Positions 18,167 to 29,712 are shown, counted from the first letter of the stretch. The stretch is 64,000 bases of DNA from Lactobacillus sp. ESL0700 (GCF_029392095.1 NZ_CP113930.1:1499001-1563000), one strand, 5' to 3'. The notes: generated by a model not told the origin, from the sequence alone. Translations and numbers: made by a program.

Positions 18167-18283
18167 TTAACCTTGACGTTGCTTGTGCTTAGGATTTGCA
18201 GAACAAATAACCATCACACGGCCATGTCTTTTAATAATCTTACAATGTTCACACATTGGTTTAACAGATGGTCTAACCTTCAT
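18167..18283 (-). CDS. rpmJ: 50S ribosomal protein L36
   Basis: 38 residues starting [17 protein letters not shown], in the expected place between infA and rpsM. It keeps the zinc ligands of the C+ form: CEHC, then [11 protein letters not shown] (third Cys and the His). The presence of this zinc-binding form alongside the zinc-type S14 is ordinary. Confidence 0.97.
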
Positions 18284-18297
18284 GTTTACCCCCGTTA

Positions 18298-18519
18298 TTA
18301 CTTTATAAACCGATACGTAATTCTACCTTTTGTTAAATCGTAAGGAGAAAGTTCCACAGTAACACGGTCGCCAGGCAAAATACGAATGTAGTGCATTCTA
18401 ATCTTGCCGGAAACATGTGCTAAAATCACAGCTCCATTTTCCAATTCAACTTTAAACATAGCATTAGGCAAAGTATCTACAACTTTACCTTTTACTTCAA
18501 TGACATCATCTTTTGCCAA
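18298..18519 (-). CDS. infA: Translation initiation factor IF-1
   Basis: 73 residues, single OB-fold (S1-like), starting [15 protein letters not shown] and ending [11 protein letters not shown]-1 occupies the 30S A site during initiation. It has a good GGAG-type site before ATG 18519 and lies between adk and rpmJ as in other Firmicutes. Confidence 0.98.
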
Positions 18520-18590
18520 AGTCGTTCCTCCGCAATTAAACAGTCATACTTTGAAATTATAACACGGAACAGCAAATAAACAAGTTATTG

Positions 18591-19241
18591 CTATTTACTT
18601 AGTACCGCATCAACACTTTCAAAAACTTTCTCAGGAGTTTGTTCACCATCAATAACAGTCAACAAACCTTTATTTTGGTAAAAGTCTTTCAAAGGTGCAT
18701 TCATCTTTTCGTTAACTTCTAAACGATTCTTGACTACTTCAGGCTTGTCATCTTCACGTTGATAAAAGTCATGGCTACCACAACGATCACAGATACCTTT
18801 TTCTTTAGGCATCTTAGTAATCTTATTGTAAGTAGCACCACAATTTTTACACATAAAGCGGGCTGACAAGCGATCGATTAAAGTTTGTTCTTTAACTTCA
18901 AGCGAAATTACACTAGTCAAAGGTTTATTAAGGCGTTTAGTAATACCTTCTAACAATTCTGCTTGAACAGTTGTCCTTGGAAAACCATCTAAAATATAGC
19001 CTTCTTTAATATCAGGTTGAGCTAAACGCTCTTCAACTAATTTAGCAGTAACTTCATCGGGTACCAAATCGCCCTTGTCGATATAACTTTTGGCTTCAAG
19101 ACCAACTTTGGTTTCATTAGCCATTGCTTCCCTAAACATATCCCCAGTTGAAATATGAGTTAGGTGATATTTATCAACAATTTGCTCAGACACTGTACCT
19201 TTGCCAGCACCAGGCAAACCTAAAAGAATTAAGTTAATCAT
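18591..19241 (-). CDS. adk: Adenylate kinase, zinc-lid type
   Basis: 216 residues. It catalyses ATP + AMP to 2 ADP. P-loop GLPGAGKGT at residues 7-15; the lid carries [11 protein letters not shown] and CDRCGSHDF, giving four cysteines that bind zinc in Gram-positive long-form enzymes. [11 protein letters not shown] is the AMP-site motif. Located between secY and infA. Confidence 0.97.
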   Translation of the reverse strand: MINLILLGLPGAGKGTVSEQIVDKYHLTHISTGDMFREAMANETKVGLEAKSYIDKGDLVPDEVTAKLVEERLAQPDIKEGYILDGFPRTTVQAELLEGITKRLNKPLTSVISLEVKEQTLIDRLSARFMCKNCGATYNKITKMPKEKGICDRCGSHDFYQREDDKPEVVKNRLEVNEKMNAPLKDFYQNKGLLTVIDGEQTPEKVFESVDAVLSK

Positions 19242-19252
19242 TTATCTATTTC

Positions 19253-20548
19253 CTATCTGATGAATCCTACATATTCACGCTTCATTAACAAACCGTTAAT
19301 CTGACGTGATAATTCAAGGACAACCCCAATAACAATTAAAAGACTTGTTCCGCCTAATCCAATTGAACTTGGTAAATCCCAAAAATTAGTAGCAAGCTGT
19401 GGCAGTAAAGCAACCAAACCTAAGAAAACAGATCCCACAGTTGATAATCTAATTAACAACTTCGAAACGTAATCTTGTGTATCCTTTCCTGGCCACACAC
19501 TAGGAATATAAGCACCTTGCTTTTGCAAATTCTTCGAGAGCTTCTCAGGATTAACCTGAACAAAAGCATAGAAGAAAGTAAACAAAATAATCAAAAGTGT
19601 ATAAATTATAACTCCTGGTGTAGTCTGCATACTAAACACGCTGGTCATTATCTTGTACCATTGTTGATCGCCTTGGGACTTTTGAAAGACCATTAAAATT
19701 GTTGCTGGCGTGATAATAAACGAACTTGCGAAAATTACCGGAATAACACCTGAAACATTAACTTTTAATGGCAAAAAGCTTTCTGAGCCACTTACAGTTG
19801 CTCTCTTTGTATATTGAATTGGAATCCGACGATCCGCCTGTTCAACCCACGTAACTAATTGTGTTACGACGAGAATTGCAATGATAATCGCGATGAAGAA
19901 CACAATCCCTTGAATTCGATCACTCGCATTATTATTAATAATATCTTCCTTAAAAATCTGATATAGACCTCGTGGAAGACGAGCAATAATACCAGCAAAG
20001 ATAATTACAGAAACACCATTACCAAGTCCTTTATCGGTGATTTCATCACCAAGCCAAGTCAGTAACATTGTTCCAGCTGTCATAATAACAGCAATTTCAA
20101 TATAAGTCTGCCACGATTGAGACTTTACAAGTCCCATCTGTGTTAAAGCGTTAAACCCAAGTGTAATACCGATACTTTGAACAAAAGCAACTGCTAATGA
20201 CAACCATCTCGTAACTTGATTAGTTTTACGCCGACCTACTTCACCTTGTTTTCCCCACTCTACTAATGTAGGAACAATATCCATCTGCAACAACTGAATA
20301 ACAATTTGTGCAGTAATATAAGGAGAAACACCCAGTGAAAAAATCGAATAATTATCTAACCCACCACCAGAAACAGTATCTAGCATGGGAACCAAACCAG
20401 TTTGTGCTACTTGAGTGATCGCTTTTGCATTTACACCCGGAACTGTAATGTTAGCTCCTATGCGATACAACAGGAGAATAAAGAGCGTAAAATAAATTTT
20501 ATTTCGAATTTCTTTATCCTTAAAAGCGTTCTTCAAGGTCGAAAACAT
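19253..20548 (-). CDS. secY: Preprotein translocase subunit SecY
   Basis: 431 residues with ten predicted membrane helices; it forms the protein-conducting channel. Contains RIGANITVPGVNA early, GIMFAGIIA-like repeats and QGAYIPSVWPGKDTQ near the C-terminal cytoplasmic loop. Its ATG overlaps the rplO stop by one base (TAATG). Spc operon. Confidence 0.98.
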   Translation of the reverse strand: MFSTLKNAFKDKEIRNKIYFTLFILLLYRIGANITVPGVNAKAITQVAQTGLVPMLDTVSGGGLDNYSIFSLGVSPYITAQIVIQLLQMDIVPTLVEWGKQGEVGRRKTNQVTRWLSLAVAFVQSIGITLGFNALTQMGLVKSQSWQTYIEIAVIMTAGTMLLTWLGDEITDKGLGNGVSVIIFAGIIARLPRGLYQIFKEDIINNNASDRIQGIVFFIAIIIAILVVTQLVTWVEQADRRIPIQYTKRATVSGSESFLPLKVNVSGVIPVIFASSFIITPATILMVFQKSQGDQQWYKIMTSVFSMQTTPGVIIYTLLIILFTFFYAFVQVNPEKLSKNLQKQGAYIPSVWPGKDTQDYVSKLLIRLSTVGSVFLGLVALLPQLATNFWDLPSSIGLGGTSLLIVIGVVLELSRQINGLLMKREYVGFIR

Positions 20549-20988
20549 TAGATCACCTCAACAGATCCGCCAGCAGCCTCGACTGCTTTCTTAGCAGCGG
20601 CAGAAACTTTGTTAACCTTTACGTTTAATTTAACTTTTAATTCGCCTTTAGCAAGTAATTTAACGCCTGATAATTCTTTCTTTACCAAACCGTTTTCTTT
20701 CAAACTAGCGACAGTTACTTCACTGTTATCTTCGAATTTGTTTAAGTCGTCTAAATTAACAATTGCATATTCTTTACGGTTAACGTTCTTAAATCCACGC
20801 TTAGGCATAGTTCTGAATAATGGCATTTGTCCACCTTCAAAACCTAAACGAGTATGGCCGCCTTGACGGGATAATTGACCCTTTTGTCCACGACCAGAAG
20901 TCTTACCGAAACCACTTGAAGTACCGCGTCCAACACGTTTTCTAGTTGAGCGTGAACCAGCAGAGGCATGTAATTCATTAAGCTTCAT
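20548..20988 (-). CDS. rplO: 50S ribosomal protein L15
   Basis: 146 residues, N-terminus [20 protein letters not shown] and the glycine-rich [19 protein letters not shown] region, both typical. Late-assembly protein of the large subunit. Good GGAGG site before ATG 20988. Spc operon between rpmD and secY. Confidence 0.98.
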   Translation of the reverse strand: MKLNELHASAGSRSTRKRVGRGTSSGFGKTSGRGQKGQLSRQGGHTRLGFEGGQMPLFRTMPKRGFKNVNRKEYAIVNLDDLNKFEDNSEVTVASLKENGLVKKELSGVKLLAKGELKVKLNVKVNKVSAAAKKAVEAAGGSVEVI

Positions 20989-21010
20989 TAATTTGGCACC
21001 TCCTCAATAA

Positions 21011-21196
21011 TTATTTATTAACTTCTTCAACAGAAATTAAGTGGGCAATTTTCATTAATGCACCACGAGTAGCAGCGTTGTCTGGTAGAACAACAGTACT
21101 GCTGATTCTACCTAAGCCAAGAGCCTTAACAACTTTCTTTTGGTTAGGTAGACGGTGCGCAACACTTCTAATTAAAGTAACTTTTAATTCAGTCAT
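21011..21196 (-). CDS. rpmD: 50S ribosomal protein L30
   Basis: 61 residues with the L30 core [20 protein letters not shown]. Short Firmicutes length is normal. Lies 11 bases after rpsE. Confidence 0.97.
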   Translation of the reverse strand: MTELKVTLIRSVAHRLPNQKKVVKALGLGRISSTVVLPDNAATRGALMKIAHLISVEEVNK

Positions 21197-21207
21197 TTAT
21201 AGTCTCC

Positions 21208-21714
21208 CTAATCTAAATCTGCGTGGCGAAGCTTTTCAACTTCTTCACTTGTTCTAAGCTTTTTCAAGCCATCAATTGCTGCGCGAACAACATTGATTGG
21301 TGTGTTTGAACCAAGTGACTTAGAAGTAACATCAGCAATACCAGCCATATCCATAACGATACGAACGGCACCACCGGCAGCAATACCTGAACCAGCTGGA
21401 GCAGGCTTAAATAAAATACTACCTGAACCATAGTGACCAATTACTTCGTGAGGAATGGTAGTACCAACCTTAGGAACATTGATCATGTTCTTCTTACCAG
21501 CTTCAACGGCCTTACGGATTGCTTCTGGAACTTCTTGAGCTTTACCAGTACCAAAGCCTACACGACCTTTTTTGTCGCCAACAACTACTAGGGCAGCAAA
21601 TCTCATGCGTTGACCACCCTTGACAACCTTGGTGACACGATTAATTGCTACTAACTGATCTTCAATGTCGTCCTTATTTCTACGATTATTACGAGAATCG
21701 TTGCGGTTTGCCAT
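21208..21714 (-). CDS. rpsE: 30S ribosomal protein S5
   Basis: 168 residues. The N-terminal double-stranded-RNA-binding-like domain has [19 protein letters not shown], and the second half has [18 protein letters not shown]5 is involved in decoding accuracy and mRNA unwinding at entry. The loop around KVVKGG carries no obvious spectinomycin-type deletion. Spc operon. Confidence 0.98.
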   Translation of the reverse strand: MANRNDSRNNRRNKDDIEDQLVAINRVTKVVKGGQRMRFAALVVVGDKKGRVGFGTGKAQEVPEAIRKAVEAGKKNMINVPKVGTTIPHEVIGHYGSGSILFKPAPAGSGIAAGGAVRIVMDMAGIADVTSKSLGSNTPINVVRAAIDGLKKLRTSEEVEKLRHADLD

Positions 21715-21730
21715 GTATTATTCTCCTTCC

Positions 21731-22087
21731 CTAGAAATCTAATCCGTTTTCACGAGCGGCATCTGCCAAAGCTGAAATACGGCCGTGGTATAAGTAACCA
21801 CTTCTATCAAACACAATGTTTGAAATATTCTTAGCTTTAGCTGCTTCAGCAATAGCTTTACCAACAGCTTGAGCTTGTTCTACCTTAGTTGAACCCTTAA
21901 CAGATTCATCCAAAGTTGAGGCACTTGCTAGCGTGACACCCTCTACATCATCAATTAATTGAGCGTAGATGTTCTTGTTTGAACGGAAAACACTTAAGCG
22001 TGGGCGCTCAGCAGTACCAGAGATCTTGCTACGAATACGTTTATGACGCTTTAAGCGCAATTTGTTTTTGTCTGGTTTTGAAATCAC
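21731..22087 (-). CDS. rplR: 50S ribosomal protein L18
   Basis: 118 residues. It binds 5S rRNA. Family motifs [16 protein letters not shown] and [15 protein letters not shown] are present. Spc operon. Confidence 0.98.
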   Translation of the reverse strand: MISKPDKNKLRLKRHKRIRSKISGTAERPRLSVFRSNKNIYAQLIDDVEGVTLASASTLDESVKGSTKVEQAQAVGKAIAEAAKAKNISNIVFDRSGYLYHGRISALADAARENGLDF

Positions 22088-22111
22088 AATTTCACCTCAA
22101 AAATTTATTTA

Positions 22112-22642
22112 TTATTTACCTGTCTTACCTTCCTTACGACGTACATATTCGTCAACATAACGAATACCTTTACCCTTGTAAGGTTCTGGTGGACGTACAT
22201 CGCGAATTTCAGCAGCAAATTGTCCAACATTTTGCTTAGAAATTCCTTCTACTTCAATATCAGTGTTTGAAGTAGCGTTTACGGAAACACCTTCAGGTGC
22301 AGTCATTTCAACTGGGTGAGAGTAGCCAACATTCAAAGTTAACTTGTTGCCTTGTGTAGTAGCACGGTAACCAACACCGATTAACTTCAAAGTCTTCTTG
22401 TAGCCGTTAACTACACCTTCAACCATTGATGCTAAATTAGCTCTTTCAGTACCATGAAGTGCTTTATCATTTTCACTTGAACGTGAGAAATTGATCTTGC
22501 CATCTTCTTGCTTAAAAGTAATTTTAGGATCGAAGTATCTAGTTAATTCACCCTTTGGGCCCTTAACAGTAATATTGTCACCTTCCTTGGTAACAGTGAC
22601 ACTGTCTGGGACTTCAATTGTTTTTAAACCTATACGGCTCAT
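22112..22642 (-). CDS. rplF: 50S ribosomal protein L6
   Basis: 176 residues, two tandem L6 repeats; C-terminal [20 protein letters not shown] is the signature. It lies near the factor-binding centre. GGAGAACA precedes ATG 22642. Confidence 0.98.
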   Translation of the reverse strand: MSRIGLKTIEVPDSVTVTKEGDNITVKGPKGELTRYFDPKITFKQEDGKINFSRSSENDKALHGTERANLASMVEGVVNGYKKTLKLIGVGYRATTQGNKLTLNVGYSHPVEMTAPEGVSVNATSNTDIEVEGISKQNVGQFAAEIRDVRPPEPYKGKGIRYVDEYVRRKEGKTGK

Positions 22643-22666
22643 TGATTGTTCTCCTTTCTGTCAGAA

Positions 22667-23065
22667 TTACCAAACGTAGGCAATAACTTCGCCGCCAACG
22701 CCTTTTTGTCTAGCTTCTTTATCGGTAATTACACCAGCAGAAGTAGAAACGATGGCAATACCTAAGCCGTTAAGAACTTTAGGTAAGTTTTCAGCACTAA
22801 CGTAATTTCTAAGACCTGGCTTAGAAATCCGTTTTAAGCCTGAAATGACACGTTCTCCGTTTGGACCGTATTTCAAGAAAACCTTGATAACACCTTGCTT
22901 ATTGTCATCAGTAACTTCGTAATCACGGATGAAACCTTCGCGTTTCAAAATTTCTGAAATAGATTTTTTAATATTTGATGCAGGAATTTCAACTGAACTA
23001 TGCTTTGCCATGTTGGCATTTCTAATTCTAGTCAAGTAATCTGCGATCGGATCTGTCATGACCAT
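22667..23065 (-). CDS. rpsH: 30S ribosomal protein S8
   Basis: 132 residues starting [19 protein letters not shown], as in B. subtilis; the first ATG (23065) has GGAGG at 9-base spacing. C-terminus [20 protein letters not shown] is invariant in the family. S8 is a primary 16S rRNA binder. Confidence 0.98.
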   Translation of the reverse strand: MVMTDPIADYLTRIRNANMAKHSSVEIPASNIKKSISEILKREGFIRDYEVTDDNKQGVIKVFLKYGPNGERVISGLKRISKPGLRNYVSAENLPKVLNGLGIAIVSTSAGVITDKEARQKGVGGEVIAYVW

Positions 23066-23087
23066 TTATGCTATCCTCCTAACCGTA

Positions 23088-23273
23088 TTACCAACTAGCC
23101 TTTTTAAGACCTGGGATTTGACCTTTGTGAGCTAAATCCTTCAAGCAAATACGGCATAAGCCAAATTTACGGTAAACTGAGTGTGGACGACCACATCTCT
23201 CACAACGTGTATATTCACGTGAAGAAAACTTAGCAGGACGATGATTTCTAATTTTTTGTGATGTTTTAGCCAT
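23088..23273 (-). CDS. rpsN: 30S ribosomal protein S14, zinc-binding (type Z)
   Basis: 61 residues with [14 protein letters not shown] and [13 protein letters not shown], the two CxxC pairs that bind zinc. This is the housekeeping S14 of Firmicutes; the longer zinc-free S14 would be elsewhere if present. Spc operon. Confidence 0.98.
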   Translation of the reverse strand: MAKTSQKIRNHRPAKFSSREYTRCERCGRPHSVYRKFGLCRICLKDLAHKGQIPGLKKASW

Positions 23274-23285
23274 TAATGTCCTCCA

Positions 23286-23828
23286 TTATTTTGCAAACGG
23301 CATACCAAATTGACCTAAAAGCTCACGAGCCTCTTCGTCAGTATTGGCAGTAGTAACGATAACAACATCTAAACCTCTGGTACGGTTAACCTTATCAAAG
23401 TCGATTTCTGGGAAAATCAATTGTTCCTTGATACCTAAAGTGTAGTTACCACGACCATCGAATGAACGACTTGAAACACCGCGGAAGTCACGAACACGTG
23501 GAAGTGAAACGTTGATTAACTTGTATAAGAAATCATACATTCTAGTGCCTCTAAGTGTAACCTTAGCACCAATTGACATACCTTCACGTAAACGGAAGTT
23601 AGCAATTGACTTCTTTGCCTTAGTAACTAAAGGCTTTTGACCAGAAATTAAAGTTAATTCTTCAACTGCTTCGTCTAAGTTCTTAGCGTTGGAAACTGCG
23701 TCACCAACACCCATGTTCAAAACGATTTTTTCAATTTTTGGTACTTGCATAACAGAATCATATTCAAATTTTTCTTGTAATGCAGGAACAATCTTTTCTT
23801 TATATTCTTGAGCTAAATAACTTGCCAT
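23286..23828 (-). CDS. rplE: 50S ribosomal protein L5
   Basis: 180 residues. It binds 5S rRNA and contacts P-site tRNA. Motifs [36 protein letters not shown] and C-terminal [12 protein letters not shown] identify it. Confidence 0.98.
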   Translation of the reverse strand: MASYLAQEYKEKIVPALQEKFEYDSVMQVPKIEKIVLNMGVGDAVSNAKNLDEAVEELTLISGQKPLVTKAKKSIANFRLREGMSIGAKVTLRGTRMYDFLYKLINVSLPRVRDFRGVSSRSFDGRGNYTLGIKEQLIFPEIDFDKVNRTRGLDVVIVTTANTDEEARELLGQFGMPFAK

Positions 23829-23842
23829 TTGTGTCCTCCCTT

Positions 23843-24094
23843 CTACTTATTAGTTGCTTCTTTTTTGCTTTCACCCTTAGCAATAACTTTAACGTTTGAT
23901 GCATGAATTGAACCTTCTGATTCAACTACACCACCGTTTGCATTGCTTTGTGAAGGCTTTTCGTGCTTCTTAATCGTATTAACGCCTTTAACAACCACAC
24001 GGTTCTTCTTAACGTTAACAGAAAGAACTACACCTTCTTTGCCTTTATCTTTTCCGGCAATAACTTTTACTTTGTCACCAGTTTTAACAAACAT
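23843..24094 (-). CDS. rplX: 50S ribosomal protein L24
   Basis: 83 residues with the KOW motif [20 protein letters not shown] near the N-terminus. It is slightly shorter than B. subtilis L24 (103) but complete. Assembly initiator near the exit tunnel. Confidence 0.96.
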   Translation of the reverse strand: MFVKTGDKVKVIAGKDKGKEGVVLSVNVKKNRVVVKGVNTIKKHEKPSQSNANGGVVESEGSIHASNVKVIAKGESKKEATNK

Positions 24095-24111
24095 CAGTGC
24101 ACCTCACTTAA

Positions 24112-24480
24112 TTATAAGACTTCAGGAGCAAGAGAGACGATCTTCATAAAGTCGTGCTCACGTAACTCACGTGCAACAGGCCCAAAGATACGAGTACCAC
24201 GTGGGCTCTTATCTGCATTAATAACTACGCCGGCATTTTCATCAAACTTGATGTATGATCCATCTTCACGGCGTGCGCCTGATTTTGTTCTAACAATGAC
24301 TGCTTTAACAACGTCACCTTTTTTGACAACGCCACCTGGTGTTGCTTGTTTAACAGCTGCTACCACGATATCACCAATGTTACCGGTCTTACGTTTTGAT
24401 CCACCTAAGACTCTAATAACTAAAAGTTCTCTGGCACCAGAGTTATCAGCAACTCTCAAACGGGATTCATTTTGAATCAC
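24112..24480 (-). CDS. rplN: 50S ribosomal protein L14
   Basis: 122 residues; [20 protein letters not shown] and [14 protein letters not shown] are diagnostic. L14 lies at the subunit interface. Spc operon first gene in the classical naming. Confidence 0.98.
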   Translation of the reverse strand: MIQNESRLRVADNSGARELLVIRVLGGSKRKTGNIGDIVVAAVKQATPGGVVKKGDVVKAVIVRTKSGARREDGSYIKFDENAGVVINADKSPRGTRIFGPVARELREHDFMKIVSLAPEVL

Positions 24481-24512
24481 TGTATAATCCTCCCCTCACT
24501 AAATCCGCAAAA

Positions 24513-24779
24513 TTAAACAGATTTCTTAACAATTTCTACTAAACGAAAGCGCTTTGTACGAGATAATGGACGAGTTTCCATGATACGAACAGTATCGCCA
24601 ACTTTAGCTTCATTATTTTCGTCTTGTGCATAGTATTTCTTAGAATATCTAATACGCTTCTTGTAAACAGGGTGGTTCTTGTAAGTATCAACTACAACAG
24701 TGATAGTTTTGTCATTCTTATCAGAAACTACACGACCTTGATATACGTGACGATGATTTCTTTCGATTGATTCGCTCAA
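24513..24779 (-). CDS. rpsQ: 30S ribosomal protein S17
   Basis: 88 residues, OB fold, with the signature [20 protein letters not shown]. Primary 16S rRNA binder. S10 operon, last gene before rplN. Confidence 0.98.
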   Translation of the reverse strand: MSESIERNHRHVYQGRVVSDKNDKTITVVVDTYKNHPVYKKRIRYSKKYYAQDENNEAKVGDTVRIMETRPLSRTKRFRLVEIVKKSV

Positions 24780-24797
24780 GTTAATAACTCCCTTCCA

Positions 24798-24995
24798 CTA
24801 ATCTTTCTTCAATGCTTCTTCACTAAGAATTGTTTTAATTCTAGCGATATTCTTGCGGACTTTACTCAGGCGAGCGGTATTTTCTAATTGACCCGTTGCT
24901 TGTTGGAAACGCAAGTTGAAAAGTTCTTCTTTGTATTGCTTTTCCTTTTCTAACATTTGATCAGTGGTTAGTGTTCTGATATCCTTAGCCTTCAT
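24798..24995 (-). CDS. rpmC: 50S ribosomal protein L29
   Basis: 65 residues from ATG 24995 ([10 protein letters not shown]), with AGGTGG at 8-base spacing. The longer frame would start at a GTG inside the site. It overlaps the 3' end of rplP by 11 bases, so translation is coupled. L29 sits at the tunnel exit where SRP and trigger factor dock. Confidence 0.95.
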   Translation of the reverse strand: MKAKDIRTLTTDQMLEKEKQYKEELFNLRFQQATGQLENTARLSKVRKNIARIKTILSEEALKKD

Positions 24996-25425
24996 TAGAA
25001 TTGCCACCTACTTCCGAACTTTTAGTCACAAACTTACATTTGATTGGTAACTTAGTTGAAGCAAGACGTAAAGCTTCACGAGCAGTTGCTTCGCTAACGC
25101 CACCAATTTCAAACATAATCTTTTCTCTTTTTACTACAGCTACCCAACCAGCTGGTGCACCTTTACCAGAACCCATACGTACACCTACACCTTTAGCAGT
25201 GTATGACTTTTGTGGGAAAATTCTGATCCAAACTTTACCACCACGCTTCATGTAACGAGTCATCGCAACACGAGCAGCTTCAATTTGTTGATTAGTAATC
25301 CAGTGAGATTCGAGGGCTTCTAAACCATATTCACCAAAGGCAATGGTTCTACCACCTTTAGCAGCACCACGCATCTTACCACGGAATTCACGACGGTGTT
25401 TTACTCGTTTTGGTACTAAAGGCAT
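24985..25425 (-). CDS. rplP: 50S ribosomal protein L16
   Basis: 146 residues. [18 protein letters not shown] and [18 protein letters not shown] identify it. L16 organises the A-site side of the peptidyl-transferase region. Its ATG overlaps the rpsC stop by one base. Confidence 0.98.
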   Translation of the reverse strand: MPLVPKRVKHRREFRGKMRGAAKGGRTIAFGEYGLEALESHWITNQQIEAARVAMTRYMKRGGKVWIRIFPQKSYTAKGVGVRMGSGKGAPAGWVAVVKREKIMFEIGGVSEATAREALRLASTKLPIKCKFVTKSSEVGGNSNEG

Positions 25426-26096
25426 TATTTATTTCCTCCCTTCACTGCTTTTGCGGGCTTCTTGTTCTTAGTAGGCAAGACTTCACCGCGGTTGATCCAA
25501 ACTTGAACACCAATTTCACCATAAGTAGTGAAGGCATTTACCCAAGCGTAATCAATATCAGCTCTTAAAGTTTGTAATGGAACACGACCTTCTGTATGCC
25601 ATTCTCTTCTTGCCATGTCGGCACCGTTTAAACGACCAGAGGTTTGTACTCTGATACCCTTAGCACCAGCACGCATACTTCTTTGAGTAGCTTGACGAAT
25701 TGCACGTCTGAAAGCAATACGAGCTTCAAGTTGACTGGCAATACTGTCAGCAACTAATTTAGCATCAAGATCTGGTTTCTTAATTTCAACAATGTTGACA
25801 TGTACTTGTTTCTTAGTCAAAGCATTTAGGTCTCTTCTTAAAGCTTCAACTTCAGAACCACCTTTACCAATTACCATACCTGGTTTTGAAGTATTGATGG
25901 AAACGTTGATTCTGTTAGCTGCACGTTCAATTTCAACAGTAGAAACAGAGGCATCCTTCAACTTCTTAGAAATGAATTTTCTGATGCGCAGGTCTTCATT
26001 TAAGGTTTCTTTGTATCCTCTGTCAGCATACCATTTAGATTCCCAATCGCGAATAACGCCAAGACGGAAACCATTTGGGTTAATCTTTTGACCCAT
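25425..26096 (-). CDS. rpsC: 30S ribosomal protein S3
   Basis: 223 residues. The KH domain contains [12 protein letters not shown] (about residues 72-83), and the C-terminal half has [18 protein letters not shown]3 lines the mRNA entry channel. S10 operon. Confidence 0.98.
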   Translation of the reverse strand: MGQKINPNGFRLGVIRDWESKWYADRGYKETLNEDLRIRKFISKKLKDASVSTVEIERAANRINVSINTSKPGMVIGKGGSEVEALRRDLNALTKKQVHVNIVEIKKPDLDAKLVADSIASQLEARIAFRRAIRQATQRSMRAGAKGIRVQTSGRLNGADMARREWHTEGRVPLQTLRADIDYAWVNAFTTYGEIGVQVWINRGEVLPTKNKKPAKAVKGGNK

Positions 26097-26109
26097 TAAT
26101 ATACCTCCC

Positions 26110-26463
26110 TTAATCGTTCTTTTCTGAAACTACTACAACTACATGACTTGTTCTCTTGTTAATTGGAGAAGCCATACCCTTGGCACGTGGCCGGAATCTC
26201 TTCAAAGTTGCACCTTCATTTACATATGCTTCTGATACGTAAAGATTTGCACTTTCAAGATCATAGTTGTGTTCTGCGTTAGCAATAGCTGAACGTAAAA
26301 CTTTTTCAACGATTGGGGAAGCAGCTCTAGGCGTAAATTCCAAGATTGCTAATGCTTCAGCAACGTCTTTGCCGCGAATTAAGTCAACGACTAAACGAGC
26401 TTTTCTTGCAGCAATTCGAACAGTTCTTGCTTCAGCTCTAGCTGAACTAATTTGTTCTGCCAT
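26110..26463 (-). CDS. rplV: 50S ribosomal protein L22
   Basis: 117 residues. The beta-hairpin ([20 protein letters not shown]) reaches into the exit tunnel at the macrolide region; its sequence looks wild type, with no insertion or deletion evident by eye. Confidence 0.98.
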   Translation of the reverse strand: MAEQISSARAEARTVRIAARKARLVVDLIRGKDVAEALAILEFTPRAASPIVEKVLRSAIANAEHNYDLESANLYVSEAYVNEGATLKRFRPRAKGMASPINKRTSHVVVVVSEKND

Positions 26464-26482
26464 TTAAGTGTTTCTCCCTTCT

Positions 26483-26764
26483 TTATTTTGCAGTGGCCTT
26501 ATCGTCAGATGTCTTGTGTCCACGGAAAGTTCTCGTTGGAACGAATTCACCTAACTTGTGACCAACCATGTCTTCAGTAATGTAAACTGGGACATGTTTT
26601 CTACCATCGTAAACAGCTATAGTCAAACCAACAAAGGAAGGGAAAATAGTTGAACGACGTGACCAAGTCTTAATAACTTGCTTCTTTTCTGCGTTTTCTT
26701 GAGCTTCAACCTTCTTCAACAATGATGCGTCTGCAAAAGGTCCTTTTTTAATACTACGGCTCAT
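26483..26764 (-). CDS. rpsS: 30S ribosomal protein S19
   Basis: 93 residues; [20 protein letters not shown] and [20 protein letters not shown] are family signatures. S19 forms the 30S head with S13. Confidence 0.98.
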   Translation of the reverse strand: MSRSIKKGPFADASLLKKVEAQENAEKKQVIKTWSRRSTIFPSFVGLTIAVYDGRKHVPVYITEDMVGHKLGEFVPTRTFRGHKTSDDKATAK

Positions 26765-26782
26765 TAATTAACCCTCCTTCTA

Positions 26783-27619
26783 TTATTTGCTACCCTTACG
26801 GTGACGAATGATCAGCTTCTCGCTAGCTCTCTTACTATTTCTAGTCTTAACGCCGCGACTCTTCTTACCCCAAGGAGTCATAGGTTGTGGACGACCAACT
26901 GGGGCCTTACCTTCACCACCACCATGTGGGTGATCGTTAGGGTTCATTACGGAACCACGTGATTGTGGACGTCTGCCTAACCAACGACTACGACCAGCTT
27001 TACCTAATTGGATCAATGAATGTTGTTCATTACCAACAACGCCGATAGTAGCACGACAAACTGACAAGATCTTACGAACTTCGCCACTTTGTAATCTGAC
27101 TAATGCATATTTACCGTCAAAACCTAACACTTGAGCACTTGTACCAGCACTTCTTACCAATTGTCCACCCTTACCAGGTTTCATTTCAATGTTGTGAATT
27201 GAAGTACCAGTAGGAATGTTCTTTAATGGTAATGCGTTACCTGGCTTGATATCTGCATCTGCACCAGATTCAACAATATCGCCAACTTTTAAGCCCTTAG
27301 GTGCAAGAATGTAAGTCTTGATACCGTCAGTGTAGTGAAGAAGTGCAATGTTAGCAGTTCTGTTTGGATCGTATTCGATAGATTTAACAACTGCTTTTGC
27401 ATTATCTTTATTACGCTTAAAATCGATAACACGGTACTTTTGCTTGTGACCACCACCACGGTGTCTACTTGTAATATGACCATATGAGTTACGGCCTGCT
27501 GTATGTGATTGTGATTCAAGCAAGGTGCGTTCTGGCTTGCTCGTCGTAATCTCAGCAAAGTCGGAAGAAGTCATATTACGGCGACCATTTGTGGTTGGCT
27601 TATAAACTTTAATAGCCAA
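26783..27619 (-). CDS. rplB: 50S ribosomal protein L2
   Basis: 278 residues. It is needed for subunit joining and peptidyl transfer. [20 protein letters not shown] near residues 224-243 carries the conserved histidine, and the N-terminal RNA-binding part has [20 protein letters not shown]. Confidence 0.98.
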   Translation of the reverse strand: MAIKVYKPTTNGRRNMTSSDFAEITTSKPERTLLESQSHTAGRNSYGHITSRHRGGGHKQKYRVIDFKRNKDNAKAVVKSIEYDPNRTANIALLHYTDGIKTYILAPKGLKVGDIVESGADADIKPGNALPLKNIPTGTSIHNIEMKPGKGGQLVRSAGTSAQVLGFDGKYALVRLQSGEVRKILSVCRATIGVVGNEQHSLIQLGKAGRSRWLGRRPQSRGSVMNPNDHPHGGGEGKAPVGRPQPMTPWGKKSRGVKTRNSKRASEKLIIRHRKGSK

Positions 27620-27634
27620 TTGACTGACCTCCTA

Positions 27635-27940
27635 TTACTTATTCTCTTCTTTGTTTTCGTCTTTGAAAATCTTAATGTCGTTTGAATCGTCAGTTAAGGT
27701 AACAATTGCCTTGCGTGTACGAGCTGTTTTACCAGCGTAACGACCAACGCGCTTGTCCTTGCCACGAACGTTCATGATGTTAACTTTCTTAACTTTAACA
27801 TCAAAGATTTCTTCAACAGCGATACGAACTTGAGTCTTGGTTGCAGTTAAAAGCACGTTGAAAGTGTACTTCTTATCATCCATTAAGTTCGTTGACTTTT
27901 CAGTAATGACAGGTCTTAAAATGATATCGTGTGCACTCAT
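27635..27940 (-). CDS. rplW: 50S ribosomal protein L23
   Basis: 101 residues with [20 protein letters not shown] near the start. L23 is the docking site for trigger factor and SRP. Its ATG overlaps the rplD stop (ATGA), indicating coupling. Confidence 0.98.
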   Translation of the reverse strand: MSAHDIILRPVITEKSTNLMDDKKYTFNVLLTATKTQVRIAVEEIFDVKVKKVNIMNVRGKDKRVGRYAGKTARTRKAIVTLTDDSNDIKIFKDENKEENK

Positions 27941-28569
27941 TTCTTTGAAGCCCCCTCAACATTCTTTTCAATCTTTTCTACAGCATCCTTAGTCAAGATC
28001 AACTTGCCGTAGTTAACAACGTCTTCAACATTTACGCCGTTAACAGGAACAACCTTAACATTAGTTAAGTTTCTTGCTGAAAGTTGTACGTTCTTGTCGT
28101 CTGAAACAACTAAAACTTTACCTTCAACATTCAAGCTGCTTAACATTGACTTAAATTCTTTAGTCTTAGGTGCTGACATTGTCAACTGGTCTAAAACGAT
28201 TAAATCTTGATCAATCAATTTTTGGGAAAGAACTGACTTAATAGCCAAACGACGTTGCTTTCTTGGCATTGAATATGCGTATGAACGTGGAGTTGGTCCG
28301 AAGACAACACCACCGCCGCGCCATTGTGGAGATCTAATGGAACCTTGACGAGCACGTCCTGTACCCTTTTGCTTCCATGGTTTCTTACCACCGCCGCGAA
28401 CAGCAGATCTATTCTTAACTTTTGAGGTACCTTGACGTTTGCCAGCTCTTTGTCTGATGATTGCGTCAAACACAACGCTTTCGTTTGGTTCAATACCAAA
28501 AACTGCATCATTTAAAGTAACTTCACCAGCATCTTTACCTTTTTGATCGATAACCTTTAAATTAGCCAT
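27937..28569 (-). CDS. rplD: 50S ribosomal protein L4
   Basis: 210 residues. The extended loop [20 protein letters not shown] lies in the exit tunnel and is intact. L4 is also the S10-operon autoregulator in E. coli; whether that applies here is not known. AGGAGG before ATG 28569. Confidence 0.98.
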   Translation of the reverse strand: MANLKVIDQKGKDAGEVTLNDAVFGIEPNESVVFDAIIRQRAGKRQGTSKVKNRSAVRGGGKKPWKQKGTGRARQGSIRSPQWRGGGVVFGPTPRSYAYSMPRKQRRLAIKSVLSQKLIDQDLIVLDQLTMSAPKTKEFKSMLSSLNVEGKVLVVSDDKNVQLSARNLTNVKVVPVNGVNVEDVVNYGKLILTKDAVEKIEKNVEGASKK

Positions 28570-28583
28570 TCTAGTCCTCCTTC

Positions 28584-29213
28584 CTATTTATTAATCTTAA
28601 CAGCAGATTTAACAGTAATTAATGAGTTCTTAGCACCTGGAACATTACCTTTAATCAGCAATACGTTCTTGTCTGCTACAACTTTTTCAATTACTAAGTT
28701 TTCAATGGTAACTTTCTTCATACCCATGTGACCTGGCAAACGCTTGCCCTTTGGTACACGGTTGATGATGGAACCCATTGAACCAGGAACTCTGTGGTAT
28801 CTTGAACCGTGAGTTTCAGGTCCACGTGATTGGCCCCAACGCTTAATGTTACCTTGGTATCCATGACCTCTTGTAATTCCAGTAACGTCTACAACGTCGC
28901 CTTCCTTAAATGTGTCCACAGTAACTTCTGAGCCGACTTCGTAGTCCTTAAGCTCAACTCCGCGGATTTCACGAATGAAGCGCTTAGGCGAAGTCTTTGC
29001 TTTTGCAGCATGACCTTTTTCTGGTTTGTTGCTCAAAACTTCACGTTTATCTTGGTATCCCAATTGAACTGCTTCGTAACCGTCTGATTCAACAGTCTTA
29101 ACTTGCATAACAACGTTAGGAGTTGCTTCAACAACAGTTACAGGAACAAGGATACCATCTTTAGTGAAGACTTGAGTCATACCGACTTTTCTTCCTAAGA
29201 TTCCTTTGGTCAT
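28584..29213 (-). CDS. rplC: 50S ribosomal protein L3
   Basis: 209 residues. [20 protein letters not shown] and the central loop [20 protein letters not shown], which approaches the peptidyl-transferase centre, are conserved. S10 operon. Confidence 0.98.
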   Translation of the reverse strand: MTKGILGRKVGMTQVFTKDGILVPVTVVEATPNVVMQVKTVESDGYEAVQLGYQDKREVLSNKPEKGHAAKAKTSPKRFIREIRGVELKDYEVGSEVTVDTFKEGDVVDVTGITRGHGYQGNIKRWGQSRGPETHGSRYHRVPGSMGSIINRVPKGKRLPGHMGMKKVTIENLVIEKVVADKNVLLIKGNVPGAKNSLITVKSAVKINK

Positions 29214-29238
29214 GATTACACCTCTTTCTTTTTAAAAA

Positions 29239-29547
29239 TTATAATTTGATTTCGATGTCAACGCCGCTTGGAAGATCAAGCTTCATTAAAGAATCAACAG
29301 TCTTAGGTGTAGGATTTAAAATGTCGATTAAACGCTTGTGCGTACGCATTTCAAATTGTTCACGTGAGTCCTTGTTCTTGTGTGGTGAACGTAGAACAGT
29401 GAACAAAACCCTTTCTGTTGGTAGTGGAACTGGACCTGAAATTTCAGCACCAGTTCTCTTCGCAGTAGCTACAATCTTAGCAGCTGATTCATCGAGAATA
29501 CCATGTTCGTATGACTTAAGTCTGATACGAATAGATTGACTTGCCAT
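29239..29547 (-). CDS. rpsJ: 30S ribosomal protein S10 (NusE)
   Basis: 102 residues, starting [20 protein letters not shown], with [19 protein letters not shown]. It is both a 30S-head protein and the NusE antitermination/NusG-coupling factor. First gene of the S10-spc-alpha operon; GGAGG before ATG 29547. Confidence 0.98.
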   Translation of the reverse strand: MASQSIRIRLKSYEHGILDESAAKIVATAKRTGAEISGPVPLPTERVLFTVLRSPHKNKDSREQFEMRTHKRLIDILNPTPKTVDSLMKLDLPSGVDIEIKL

Positions 29548-29712
29548 TGAATTACCTCCTTAACGTCTTCTTTTAAAAGATGACTAGCCTCCGCAAAAAT
29601 TACCGGCCACGCCTCTGTGGCAATGCAGCCTGGTGTGCCGCAACCTTTTGCATCAACGCTTACAACAATTACATGTGTTTAGAGCATAGTACTCCCCAAA
29701 CACACAAAGACT
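29548..29712 (-). promoter_or_regulatory. 5' leader of the S10-spc-alpha operon
   Basis: About 160 bases of untranslated RNA precede rpsJ. Visible structures are a GCCAC-AGAGGC-GTGGC hairpin and a perfect 12-base palindrome TCTTTTAAAAGA close to the ribosome binding site. No coding frame with a start signal was seen. Length and structure suit ribosomal-protein feedback control, but no known leader family was recognised. Confidence 0.45.

Noticed and set aside
23963..24475. Long plus-strand frame antisense to rplX/rplN
   Set aside because: It lies wholly opposite two ribosomal protein genes, has no ribosome binding site, and results from codon bias of the real genes.
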